Shown: one piece after another, positions 6,464 through 13,580 of the stretch
How positions within the stretch are numbered: the first letter of the stretch is position 1
How the letters are laid out: each line of letters starts with the position of its first letter
Assembly: GCA_009779455.1 (NCBI GenBank)
Contig: WREG01000003.1
Coordinates: forward strand, 1 to 22,597
Length of the DNA stretch: 22,597 nucleotides
Direction of reading: 5' to 3'
Source: Oscillospiraceae bacterium
GTDB taxonomy: Bacteria; Bacillota; Clostridia; Oscillospirales; Acutalibacteraceae
Notes under the pieces: generated by a model
What the model was told of the DNA's origin: nothing
Seen by the model: only the letters and a program-made list of their open reading frames with translations
Database searches by the model: none
Translations under genes and position numbers: made by a program

Positions 6464-7633
6464 ATGAACGTAATGAAAAAAGAATTAAAATTCAAAGTCC
6501 CTTTCAGCGGCTTCTGCGGAACAACCTTTATCAACTGCTTCACCTCAACATATATGTTCCTTGAAAACATAAATGTCGGCAAAAGCGATTACGAGTGCAG
6601 GCAACTGGATGGGAAATCCTGCAACAGCTGCGGAAACTGCGCGAAGGGCGGCGGCACGCCGATTTCAAGGCAGGAAAAATACTTTTTCCTTTTCGACACA
6701 ATGTGCGGGCGCAGCTCACTGCGCTGCCGCTTTGACGGGAAACTCACGGAAATGGAAAAGATGATAGGCGAAACAGACCCTTACGAAGGCGACACCGAAA
6801 ACAACATAGATTTCCTGTTCGGCTTCGCGGGCTATGAATACCGCCGGCTGGCCGCCCCCGGCGAATTTAAAGCTGCGATTGAAGGGTCGGTCGGCGCGGG
6901 CAGGCCCGTGATCGCGAAAGTCAAATCGGGGGAAGGGCGTTTCCGCGTGATTATCGGCTATGACGGGAACAAACTGATTTGCCCGGACTATAAAAATGCC
7001 CAGAGGCCGCCGAAAAAGGCTCCGAAATATGACGAGCTTGACGCACTGTATGTCATTTGCGGAAAAACCGAGCCGCTTTACACTGTAATTGACGGCTTGG
7101 AGCGGATAGTAAAGGTTATGGAATACAACATCAGCGAAAAACTTTGGGACGGCTACATAAAAAAAATCGGGATGTACGGCGGAGGCGGACCGGGCGGCGA
7201 TCCGGACAGCCTCGAAAAAGCCGACATAAAAGAAAAACAGGCGCGCCTGAAACGGGTGGCCGAAACAATGTGGCATACGTTCAATTGCCACAATTTCGGG
7301 GAGGTGTTCCGTCAATACCGCGGCGACGGCGAACCTTCTGTTTATGACGCGTTCAGCGGCATGAAAAAACTGCGCGCCCCTGAATTTAAGGAGCAATGGG
7401 ACAGGATAAGCGGCCCCTGCTGCGGATATACCCACGATTTGGCGTGGGCGCTTATCGGCTTGGAAGAGTGCGCGGATTGGAAAAGGCACGTTTATAAAAC
7501 AGGATATTTCGGCGAAATGGCGGAATTGGTGCTTGAGCAGATAAAGAAAAACGATATTGAAGCCTTGGACGCTATCAAAAAAGTTTTGGAAATTTTAAAG
7601 AAAACGGGAAGTTTTATCCTTTCGTGTCAGTGA
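6464..7633 (+). CDS. BtrH/C39-like papain-fold protein, paralogue 2 (His lost)
   Basis: 389 residues, ATG preceded by ACGGAGG with about 6-base spacing and lying 20 bases after the previous stop, so cotranscribed. It aligns with paralogue 1: Cys25 in TTFINCFTSTY matches Cys22, the Cys4 motif recurs (C45, C53, C56, C59; CNSCGNC), and YTHDLAWALIGLEE matches the C-terminal helical segment. The catalytic His is replaced by Arg161 (GRFRVIIGYDG), while the third position is Asp175 (CPDYKN), 14 residues on. It is probably inactive alone. Its last residues (GSFILSCQ) and the stop codon lie inside the multi-branched inverted repeat at 7607-7667, so the C-terminus may have been reshaped by that element. 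Confidence 0.62.
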   Translation: MNVMKKELKFKVPFSGFCGTTFINCFTSTYMFLENINVGKSDYECRQLDGKSCNSCGNCAKGGGTPISRQEKYFFLFDTMCGRSSLRCRFDGKLTEMEKMIGETDPYEGDTENNIDFLFGFAGYEYRRLAAPGEFKAAIEGSVGAGRPVIAKVKSGEGRFRVIIGYDGNKLICPDYKNAQRPPKKAPKYDELDALYVICGKTEPLYTVIDGLERIVKVMEYNISEKLWDGYIKKIGMYGGGGPGGDPDSLEKADIKEKQARLKRVAETMWHTFNCHNFGEVFRQYRGDGEPSVYDAFSGMKKLRAPEFKEQWDRISGPCCGYTHDLAWALIGLEECADWKRHVYKTGYFGEMAELVLEQIKKNDIEALDAIKKVLEILKKTGSFILSCQ

Positions 7634-7667
7634 CACGAATTTGTTTCACAAATCGGATAAAACTTCC
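7607..7667. repeat. Three-way-junction inverted repeat
   Basis: A perfect 13-bp outer stem (GGAAGTTTTATCC at 7607-7619 with GGATAAAACTTCC at 7655-7667) encloses two back-to-back hairpins: TTCGTGTCA-g-TGACACGAA (7621-7639) and TTTGT-ttc-ACAAA (7640-7652). The stop codon of the upstream gene (7631-7633) is in the first hairpin. No T-run follows, so it is not a standard terminator. It ends about 12 bases before the sulfatase ribosome binding site. Confidence 0.8.
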
Positions 7668-7695
7668 GTCAATCTTCCAAAGGATGGTTATTGGA

Positions 7696-9006
7696 ATGAA
7701 CAGAAAACCAAATTGCATTTGGATAGTCTGCGACCAGATGCCCGCCCACGCCCTCAGCTGCAACGGCAACCCGGACACGCGCACGCCCCACATTGATTTA
7801 TTGGCAAAAACAGGCGTCAATTTTACGAAAGCGGTCAGCGGGTTCCCGCTCTGCTGCCCGTACCGCGGCTCAATGCTGACCGGGTTATATCCCCATGAAT
7901 GCGTACCGGGGCACGAATACCCGCTCCCGCCGGAAAAAACGACCGTTGCTGACGTTTTCAACGAACACGGGTACCATACCGCCTATATTGGCAAGTGGCA
8001 TTTGGACGGGTTTCAGGAAAGGGAAGGCCGCGCGGCCTTTCACGTGGTTTCGAGGGAACGCAGGGGGCGGTTTCAATATTGGCTGGGCTATGAAAACAAT
8101 AACAGCCAGTATGACTGTTACGTCCATGGAGGTATGCCCGAAATACCCCCGACCCGCCTGAATGGCTATGAAACGGACGCGCTGACCGGTCTTTTCATAG
8201 AGCATTTGAATACCCTGCCGGACGAAAAGCCGTTTTTCGCGGTTTTGTCGGTGCAGCCGCCCCACGACCCCTATGCCGCGCCGCCCGAATATATGCGGCG
8301 GCATACGCCCGCCTCCATAAGCCTGCGCAAAAACGTTCCGGATGTGGGCTGGGTGACGGAAAAAGCGCGGGATGAGCTTTCGGGCGCGTATGCAATGGCT
8401 GAAAACCTTGACGACAATGTGGGGAAAGTTGTAAAATGGCTTAGGGATACGGGCAAATATGAAAATACGCACATCCTGTTTTTCAGCGACCACGGCGATA
8501 TGCACGGTTCGCACGGCCGCTTCCGCAAAACCATCGCCTATGAGGAATCCGTAAGGGTGCCGTTCATAATCGGCGGCGGCTTGCCGCATTATGAAGGGTG
8601 GAGGACGGGCAAAACGTCCTGTCTTATAAACCATGTGGACATTGCCCCCACGTCACTGGGGCTGTGCGGCATAAATCCGCCCGAATCCATGCGGGGGACA
8701 AATTACGCAGGGCTGCGCAAAAGCGGCGCTGGCCTGCCCTTATATCCCGAATCCGCATATTTGCAGTCGGTGATCCCAACAAGGCATCCCGATTCCGAAG
8801 AGTTCGCCTGGCGCGGGGTCGTGACGGCGGACGGCTACAAATACGCGTCATTCGAGCGTATGCCGTGGCTGATGTTTGACTTGAACACAGACCCGTATGA
8901 ACAGGTGAATCTGGCGCATAACCGAGAATTCAAGGAAAAACGGGATGAACTGCAGCAGCGGTTAAGGCAATGGATTGACGACACGGGTGACAGCTTTGAA
9001 TTATAA
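7696..9006 (+). CDS. Sulfatase, Cys-type (S1 family)
   Basis: I start at the ATG at 7696 with AAGGATG about 11 bases upstream; the frame opens earlier at 7624 but that part lies in the inverted repeat and has no homology. The product (436 residues) hydrolyses sulfate esters. The formylglycine signature C-x-P-x-R is C53-C54-P55-Y56-R57, followed by GSMLTG. Metal-site residues include D13 near the N-terminus and D265-H266 in FFSDHGDMHGSHGRF; GKWHLDG is another classic sulfatase motif. Cys at 53 means an anaerobic radical-SAM maturase must convert it to formylglycine; none is in this window. There is no signal peptide, so it acts in the cytoplasm. Substrate probably a sulfated sugar, inferred from neighbours. 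Confidence 0.9.
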   Translation: MNRKPNCIWIVCDQMPAHALSCNGNPDTRTPHIDLLAKTGVNFTKAVSGFPLCCPYRGSMLTGLYPHECVPGHEYPLPPEKTTVADVFNEHGYHTAYIGKWHLDGFQEREGRAAFHVVSRERRGRFQYWLGYENNNSQYDCYVHGGMPEIPPTRLNGYETDALTGLFIEHLNTLPDEKPFFAVLSVQPPHDPYAAPPEYMRRHTPASISLRKNVPDVGWVTEKARDELSGAYAMAENLDDNVGKVVKWLRDTGKYENTHILFFSDHGDMHGSHGRFRKTIAYEESVRVPFIIGGGLPHYEGWRTGKTSCLINHVDIAPTSLGLCGINPPESMRGTNYAGLRKSGAGLPLYPESAYLQSVIPTRHPDSEEFAWRGVVTADGYKYASFERMPWLMFDLNTDPYEQVNLAHNREFKEKRDELQQRLRQWIDDTGDSFEL

Positions 9007-9012
9007 TATTTT

Positions 9013-10035
9013 ATGAAAACGAAATTATTAAACCCTTTAAATGATGCATATGCAATAAAAAAAGCCTCCGATATAATAAGATCGGGCGGCGTGGTCGCCA
9101 TGCCCACGGAAACGGTCTACGGTCTAGCGGCGAACGCCCTTGACACGGACGCGGTCAAAAAAATATTCGCCGCAAAAGGCCGCCCGCCGGACAACCCCCT
9201 TATTGTGCATATCGCTGAATTCGACGACATTTATAACCTTGTCGAAAATGTTCCCGAAAAGGCAAAAAAGCTTGCGGACGCTTTCTGGCCGGGGCCTTTG
9301 ACCGTAGTATTGAAAAAAAAGCCCGCAATTCCCGATATTGTAAGCGGCGGGCTTGATACCGTGGCTGTTCGTATGCCCTCCCATCCGACAGCGCGGGAAC
9401 TCATAAAAAAAAGCGGTCTGCCGCTTGCCGCCCCTTCGGCGAATATTTCGGGGAAGCCCAGCCCCACAATATGGCAACATGTTTCAGAAGATATGGACGG
9501 GCGGATAGAAGCGGTGATAGAGGGCGACATTTCCGAACTCGGGGTGGAATCCACGGTCATAACTCTTGATACGGAACCGCCCCGGCTGCTGCGTCCCGGC
9601 ATGATAAGCGCTGAGCAGATGGAAGCGATTATAGGCGGAATTGCAATAGACGAAGGGGTGTTTGAAGAGGTTCCGGCGGAAAAAAAAGCCGCCTCCCCCG
9701 GTATGAAGCACAGGCATTATTCGCCGAAAGCGGATTTGACGGTTGTCAGGGGCGATTATGAAAAATTTAAAAAAGTATTGGAGCAACACGCTGCGGACGG
9801 GGTTTTCGCCCTTGTGTTTGCGGGGGAAGAAAACGGTTTGCCTGTAAAAGCTATGACATACGGAAAAAAAGACGACAGTGCGTCACAGGCAAAAGATTTG
9901 TTTTTTGCGTTGAGGGAGCTTGACAAAAGAGGCGCGAAAAAAATATATGCCCGCTGCCCGGCCGAAGACGAAAAAGGCGCGGGTCTGGCGGTACAAAATC
10001 GCCTTTTCCGCGCCGCAGGGTTTAATTTCATTTAG
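9013..10035 (+). CDS. sua5: Threonylcarbamoyl-AMP synthase (Sua5 type)
   Basis: 340 residues, the long Sua5 form. It makes threonylcarbamoyl-AMP from threonine, bicarbonate and ATP for the t6A37 modification of ANN-reading tRNAs. The YrdC domain shows AMPTETVYGLAA (29-40), KGRPPDNPLIVHI (55-67) and the SANISGKPSPT segment. The linker MKHRHYSPKADL precedes the C-terminal Sua5 domain. The ATG is 6 bases after the sulfatase stop with no clear Shine-Dalgarno, so translation may depend on coupling. The gene is housekeeping; its place beside a sulfatase seems incidental. Its last four bases overlap the convergent deacetylase gene. Confidence 0.95.
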   Translation: MKTKLLNPLNDAYAIKKASDIIRSGGVVAMPTETVYGLAANALDTDAVKKIFAAKGRPPDNPLIVHIAEFDDIYNLVENVPEKAKKLADAFWPGPLTVVLKKKPAIPDIVSGGLDTVAVRMPSHPTARELIKKSGLPLAAPSANISGKPSPTIWQHVSEDMDGRIEAVIEGDISELGVESTVITLDTEPPRLLRPGMISAEQMEAIIGGIAIDEGVFEEVPAEKKAASPGMKHRHYSPKADLTVVRGDYEKFKKVLEQHAADGVFALVFAGEENGLPVKAMTYGKKDDSASQAKDLFFALRELDKRGAKKIYARCPAEDEKGAGLAVQNRLFRAAGFNFI

Positions 10036-10826
10036 TCGTCGTCATCTTCCTCTTCTTTATAGGGCAGAACGTCGTGATTAAAGCAGTGCATATGCAGGTT
10101 TGACATCACGCGGTAGCCCTCGGCGTATTCGCATTCCCCCGGGCCGTCATATTTTTCGCGGAAAGCCGCCGCCGCCGCCTGGTCGAGGGCGCCTATGGCG
10201 AAAAGAAAGCCGGGCGCCTGCTGGGATACATGGCATTTTACGGATTCTATCTTCTTTTCGAAAAATTCAGTCACATCCACAAACGTATTGGCCCTGTCGG
10301 TATAATAAAAACCTATCATATCGACCTTCCAGGCGTCGTCCCGAAGCTGCCCGTTTATAAGGCTCGGGTAAAAAGCGCATTCCGCATCCATAACGGCGTA
10401 TTTTACCGCTTCTCCCGTTTTGATATGGTCGGAATGGCATTCCGTATAAAGTGACGGATCCGCCGTGAAAACCGCGTCGGGTTTGATTTTTCTGATGACT
10501 TCCACGATTTTAACGGAAATATCGTCCGCCGACGCCCTTGTTTTGTCCGCGAACCCCAAAAATCCCGCGTGCTTCAGCCCCAGGCATTCCTCGGCGGCCA
10601 AAACCTCTTTTTGCCTTGTGGTCAGGCCTTCGCCCGTATAGCCGATATCGACTTCCCTGTCGTCGCAGACCGTCAGCTCGTAGACCTCTTTGCCCTCCGC
10701 GACCAATTTTGAGATAAGCCCTGCCGCCGCGACCTGGTTGTCGTCCGGGTGCGGCTGCACGAAAAGCGCCCTTTGAATGTTGTCGAGCGACGGCGCCCTT
10801 CCTAATTTGTCAAGTAACGGATTCAT
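10032..10826 (-). CDS. PIG-L family deacetylase
   Basis: 264 residues. PIG-L/LmbE enzymes remove N-acetyl groups from GlcNAc-like substrates using zinc. The zinc site is visible as QPHPDDN (H26, D28, D29) and ECHSDH (H131, D133, H134). The protein ends in an acidic tail of Glu and Asp. It lies 26 bases after the Gfo/Idh gene in the same minus-strand operon, behind an AAGG-rich ribosome binding site. In this context it fits deacetylation of an amino sugar. No signal peptide. Its stop overlaps that of the convergent Sua5 gene in TTAG. Confidence 0.88.
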   Translation of the reverse strand: MNPLLDKLGRAPSLDNIQRALFVQPHPDDNQVAAAGLISKLVAEGKEVYELTVCDDREVDIGYTGEGLTTRQKEVLAAEECLGLKHAGFLGFADKTRASADDISVKIVEVIRKIKPDAVFTADPSLYTECHSDHIKTGEAVKYAVMDAECAFYPSLINGQLRDDAWKVDMIGFYYTDRANTFVDVTEFFEKKIESVKCHVSQQAPGFLFAIGALDQAAAAAFREKYDGPGECEYAEGYRVMSNLHMHCFNHDVLPYKEEEDDDD

Positions 10827-10852
10827 AATTGCACCTTGCCTTTCTGTTTTTA

Positions 10853-11854
10853 TTATATTTCATTAATGCCCACGACCCGCTTTTCTTCAAGGGAAAGAAT
10901 GGCGGCGTGGATAACTCGGGAAGCAGCGAGGCCGTCTGCCCCGCTGCCGTCTATGTGCTTTGGGGCTTTGTTTTCTTTTATCTCGTTTACGAACGAGTCT
11001 ATCCTCGCCTTAAAGGTGTCCTCAAAACAGGTATAGCCCCCGAAAACGGGGTTTTGGTAAACTGTTTGAACCATGCTGTCAGCAGGGTAAAGCGTGGACT
11101 TCAGCCACATATCATCGACGGCGATCCGCCCTCTTGTTCCCGCAACCTCGCATTTTTCAACATTGTGGGAACGGGCTATGTCGTAGCTCGACGTGAGGTG
11201 CCCCACCGCGCCGCTCTCAAAAAGCATATTCACCGACGCGCTGGACCAAATGCTCCGTCCGGGGGCTTTTACCGCGAAACACTGCACTTCCTTGACCTCG
11301 CCGCAGAAATAGCGCATGATGTCCACGGAATGGGGGTTCAATGCTTTCAAATGGAAGTATGGGGAGCCGAATTCCCCGAATTTCCCTATCCAAAGGGACA
11401 TATTGCAGAAAAGCACGTCGCCTACACGCCCCTCGTCCTGCCATTTTTTAGCTTCAAGGCAGGCGGGCGTGAAACGGTGGTTAAGGTTTATCGCGTAACA
11501 CAGGTTTTTTTCAGCCGCGAAATTTACCATCTCGCGGGCCTTCTCAATATTGTTTGAAATGGGTTTTTCGCCCAGCACGGCGCAGCCCGCTTCCAATGCC
11601 TGAATGGTCGGCTTATAATGGTCGCTTGCGTACTCAAACCCGCCCGTTGTCACACTCACGAGATCGGGCTTTAATTCTTTCAGCATCTCCGCCGCGTCCG
11701 AATACCAAGGCACGCCGTAGTCCCAGGCAGCCTTTTCTGCCCGTCCCCTTATTATATCGCATACTCCTGTTAAATTTACGTCTTTGCTATCCCTGTACGC
11801 CCTCGCGTGTATGTTGCCGATCGATCCCATGCCGATTATTGCCGCATTTATCAT
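10853..11854 (-). CDS. Gfo/Idh/MocA family oxidoreductase
   Basis: 333 residues. An NAD(P)-dependent sugar or cyclitol dehydrogenase type: Rossmann motif IGMGSIG (7-13), GEKPIS (95-100) and the catalytic-region NPHSVDIM (His175 or Asp178 as candidate). It starts in ATGA overlapping the stop of the upstream sulfatase-fold gene, so the two are translationally coupled. Members act on glucose, inositol, sialic acid or glycosides by redox steps; the exact substrate cannot be read here. With a hexosaminidase, deacetylase and sulfatases nearby, an amino-sugar or modified hexose is plausible. Confidence 0.9.
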   Translation of the reverse strand: MINAAIIGMGSIGNIHARAYRDSKDVNLTGVCDIIRGRAEKAAWDYGVPWYSDAAEMLKELKPDLVSVTTGGFEYASDHYKPTIQALEAGCAVLGEKPISNNIEKAREMVNFAAEKNLCYAINLNHRFTPACLEAKKWQDEGRVGDVLFCNMSLWIGKFGEFGSPYFHLKALNPHSVDIMRYFCGEVKEVQCFAVKAPGRSIWSSASVNMLFESGAVGHLTSSYDIARSHNVEKCEVAGTRGRIAVDDMWLKSTLYPADSMVQTVYQNPVFGGYTCFEDTFKARIDSFVNEIKENKAPKHIDGSGADGLAASRVIHAAILSLEEKRVVGINEI

Positions 11855-13245
11855 TCGTCATTCTTCCTTTGCAATTTCGCCGCCGCCCCGGAATCGCCTA
11901 TATGCATACTGTTATAAGCCTCCTCCGACGAGGTGAAATAATGCCCCTTGCTGTTCCAGTTTTCGTTGCGGAACATGGGGTTTTTCCTCCCGACGTCCGC
12001 TTCTCGCCTTTTTATATGCGCTTCCATGCGCTCCGTGAGAAGCGCGACCACGCCCGGCTCGCTTTCCGCCACATTATTTAATTCTTCGGGGTCGTTTATG
12101 AGGTTATAAAGCTCCACGGGGGGCTTGAAGTGGAAATCCGGCTCCAATGCCCTTATCAGCTTCCATTCGGGGGTTCTCCAGCCGTGCTTTCTCATCCATG
12201 TGCATTCCGTTATATAAAATTCCGTTTCCTGTGCGCGGTGTTCTCGATTCTCCGCAGGAGAATCTGTCCAGATCGGCGAAAGCGTCCTGCCGTCGAATTT
12301 TATACCCTTTTCTATGCCCATAAGCTCCAAAAGCGTGGGCAGCAGGTCTTTCTGCTGTATAAAGTCGTCGAATTGCCAGCCTTCGGGGATAACTCCGGGC
12401 CAGCGCAGTATCATAGGAACCCTCAATGTGCATTCGTAAAGCCCGTGGTGGTCGAAATGGCAGTCGTGCTGGTTTAGCGTTTCGCCGTGGTCTGAGGTTA
12501 TCACGACTATCGTTTCGTCCCGTATCCCGAGGCTGTCAAGGGTCGTCAATATGTTCTTTATACAGGCGTCCATATAAGCTATGGCACCGTCATACTGTGC
12601 TTCTATGTATTTGTCGTCTGTGCATCTCTCCGGGAACCATGAAGCGAAATAGTCGCAGAACGGCTTGAAGGTCATAACCTCGTCAAGGGATTTATTGTTA
12701 GGGTCGAATTCGTCGCCGTCGTAGAATATCCTCTCAAAGGGACGCGGGGGGAGGTATGGCGAGTGGGGATCCATATGCCGCAGAAACAGCAAAAACGGCT
12801 TATCTTCGCCCGCAAGGCGTTTCAATTCGGGTATGGCGACCGCGTTCAGCCGCTCCGCCTTGGGTGCCCTGTCCTGAACATTGCCCGCCCAGCCCTCATA
12901 ATCTATGTAATTTTGAAAACCCCTCGCGACCTCGTTTTGAAAGCCCACACAGGTGGTGTTGTAGCCTTCCCCGTTTAAAATCTCGGCCATAGTCGGCACG
13001 TCGTCTGGGATGCCGTTTTCAAGCCGCAGGGTGACGATATCCGTGCCGAAGCAGTCCCGGCCTGTGAATAAAGCCGAATAGCCCGGCGGGGTGGGTATGG
13101 ACGGGGAAAAGCAGTTTTTGAAGCTCACGCCTTCCGCCGCAAGCTCGTCGATATGGGGCGTGGTCAGCCGCTCGTAGCCGAAGGTGGACATTCTCTGCGC
13201 GGTCAGGGAGTCGATGCCGAAAAACAGCAGGTTTGGTTTTTTCAT
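11851..13245 (-). CDS. Sulfatase-fold hydrolase with Thr at the nucleophile position
   Basis: 464 residues of the alkaline phosphatase/sulfatase superfamily. D12 (FFGIDSL), H157 and H161 in HMDPHSPY, and D252-H253 in TSDHGE give the two-metal site; YECTLRVPMILRWPGVI is the usual sulfatase segment. Where sulfatases have C-x-P-x-R, this protein reads TPPGYSALFTG (T52-P-P54-G-Y56): Cys becomes Thr and Arg becomes Tyr. It therefore cannot form formylglycine and may be a phosphohydrolase, phosphonate monoester hydrolase or transferase using Thr, as seen in other superfamily branches. No signal peptide. It heads the minus-strand operon driven from 13388-13416; GAAAGGAT precedes the ATG. Confidence 0.82.
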   Translation of the reverse strand: MKKPNLLFFGIDSLTAQRMSTFGYERLTTPHIDELAAEGVSFKNCFSPSIPTPPGYSALFTGRDCFGTDIVTLRLENGIPDDVPTMAEILNGEGYNTTCVGFQNEVARGFQNYIDYEGWAGNVQDRAPKAERLNAVAIPELKRLAGEDKPFLLFLRHMDPHSPYLPPRPFERIFYDGDEFDPNNKSLDEVMTFKPFCDYFASWFPERCTDDKYIEAQYDGAIAYMDACIKNILTTLDSLGIRDETIVVITSDHGETLNQHDCHFDHHGLYECTLRVPMILRWPGVIPEGWQFDDFIQQKDLLPTLLELMGIEKGIKFDGRTLSPIWTDSPAENREHRAQETEFYITECTWMRKHGWRTPEWKLIRALEPDFHFKPPVELYNLINDPEELNNVAESEPGVVALLTERMEAHIKRREADVGRKNPMFRNENWNSKGHYFTSSEEAYNSMHIGDSGAAAKLQRKNDE

Positions 13246-13289
13246 GAAATTTAATATCCTTTCAATATCATTTTAATTTTTTTACCAAA

Positions 13290-13363
13290 CCGTAGGGCGG
13301 GGGGTTGCCCACGCCGTTAAATATATCTAATTTATCCGGCGAGGGCAACCCCCCGCCCTACGG
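13290..13363. repeat. Long perfect inverted repeat (MITE-like palindrome)
   Basis: Two exact 21-base arms, 13290-13310 and 13343-13363, carry CCGTAGGGCGGGG at one end and its complement at the other. After an A/A mismatch, CGCCG (13312-13316) pairs with CGGCG (13337-13341), leaving a 20-base AT-rich loop. No T-run follows on either strand, so it is not a simple terminator. It would be transcribed in the leader of the minus-strand operon. GC-rich arms with this look occur as dispersed palindromes in clostridial genomes; copy number cannot be judged from one window. Confidence 0.85.
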
Positions 13364-13387
13364 CATAACTAATTATTAATTAAGTAT

Positions 13388-13416
13388 ATAATATTATATC
13401 ATGAACGCAATGTCAA
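13388..13416 (-). promoter_or_regulatory. Promoter of the sulfatase-fold/Gfo-Idh/PIG-L operon
   Basis: On the minus strand, TTGACA (plus 13411-13416), a 17-base spacer and TATTAT (plus 13388-13393). Transcription would start near 13381 and give a leader of about 135 bases containing the 21-bp palindrome. Confidence 0.7.
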
Positions 13417-13434
13417 CACATAAAAAATAAGATG

Positions 13435-13462
13435 TTGCGGTTTAAAAAATTTATGATATAAT
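13435..13462 (+). promoter_or_regulatory. Promoter of the GH20 gene
   Basis: TTGCGG at 13435-13440, a 16-base spacer and TATAAT at 13457-13462 with an upstream TG (13454-13455, extended -10). Transcription would start near 13469. The -35 box lies 18 bases from that of the divergent promoter. Confidence 0.65.
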
Positions 13463-13485
13463 AGGCGCAGTAAAGTGCAGTGGCT

Positions 13486-13543
13486 TTGAAAACCAATCGC
13501 CGCGCCATTTCGAAAACGCATTCGCGTTTTCCTTAGTTTTCAA
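13486..13543 (+). repeat. Nested hairpins in the GH20 leader
   Basis: TTGAAAAC (13486-13493) pairs with GTTTTCAA (13536-13543), and inside it GAAAACGC (13512-13519) pairs with GCGTTTTC (13524-13531) around a 4-base loop. GAAAAC occurs in both left arms, so alternative pairings are possible, which would suit a leader regulator. No known riboswitch class is recognised. Confidence 0.5.
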
Positions 13544-13580
13544 GATATAATTTGTATTATAAAAATGAGGGGTGTTTCCA

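Larger units (their letters stand above)
13246..13580. other. Divergent intergenic regulatory region
   Basis: This 335-base stretch between two divergent genes holds no convincing gene. From left to right it has the minus-strand leader with a 21-bp palindrome, the minus-strand promoter, the plus-strand promoter, and a plus-strand leader with nested hairpins, each listed separately. The part around 13364-13400 is very AT-rich and includes a perfect 14-base palindrome, ATATAATATTATAT at 13386-13399, over the minus-strand -10 box. Confidence 0.8.

Noticed and set aside
6716..7489. Long minus-strand open frame of 257 codons
   Set aside because: It lies wholly antisense to the second BtrH-like gene, has no ribosome binding site or recognisable domain, and reflects codon bias of the real gene.
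7607..7667. Integron attC site
   Set aside because: The arms lack the RYYYAAC and GTTRRRY core sites in the right places and no integron integrase is present.
7885..8634. Minus-strand open frame of 249 codons
   Set aside because: Antisense to the sulfatase, whose motifs are unmistakable; no domain is seen in the shadow frame.
10829..11557. Plus-strand open frame of 242 codons
   Set aside because: Antisense to the Gfo/Idh oxidoreductase, with a composition typical of a shadow frame.
13290..13363. Rho-independent terminator
   Set aside because: The stem is strong but no T-run follows on either strand, and it lies upstream of both flanking genes.
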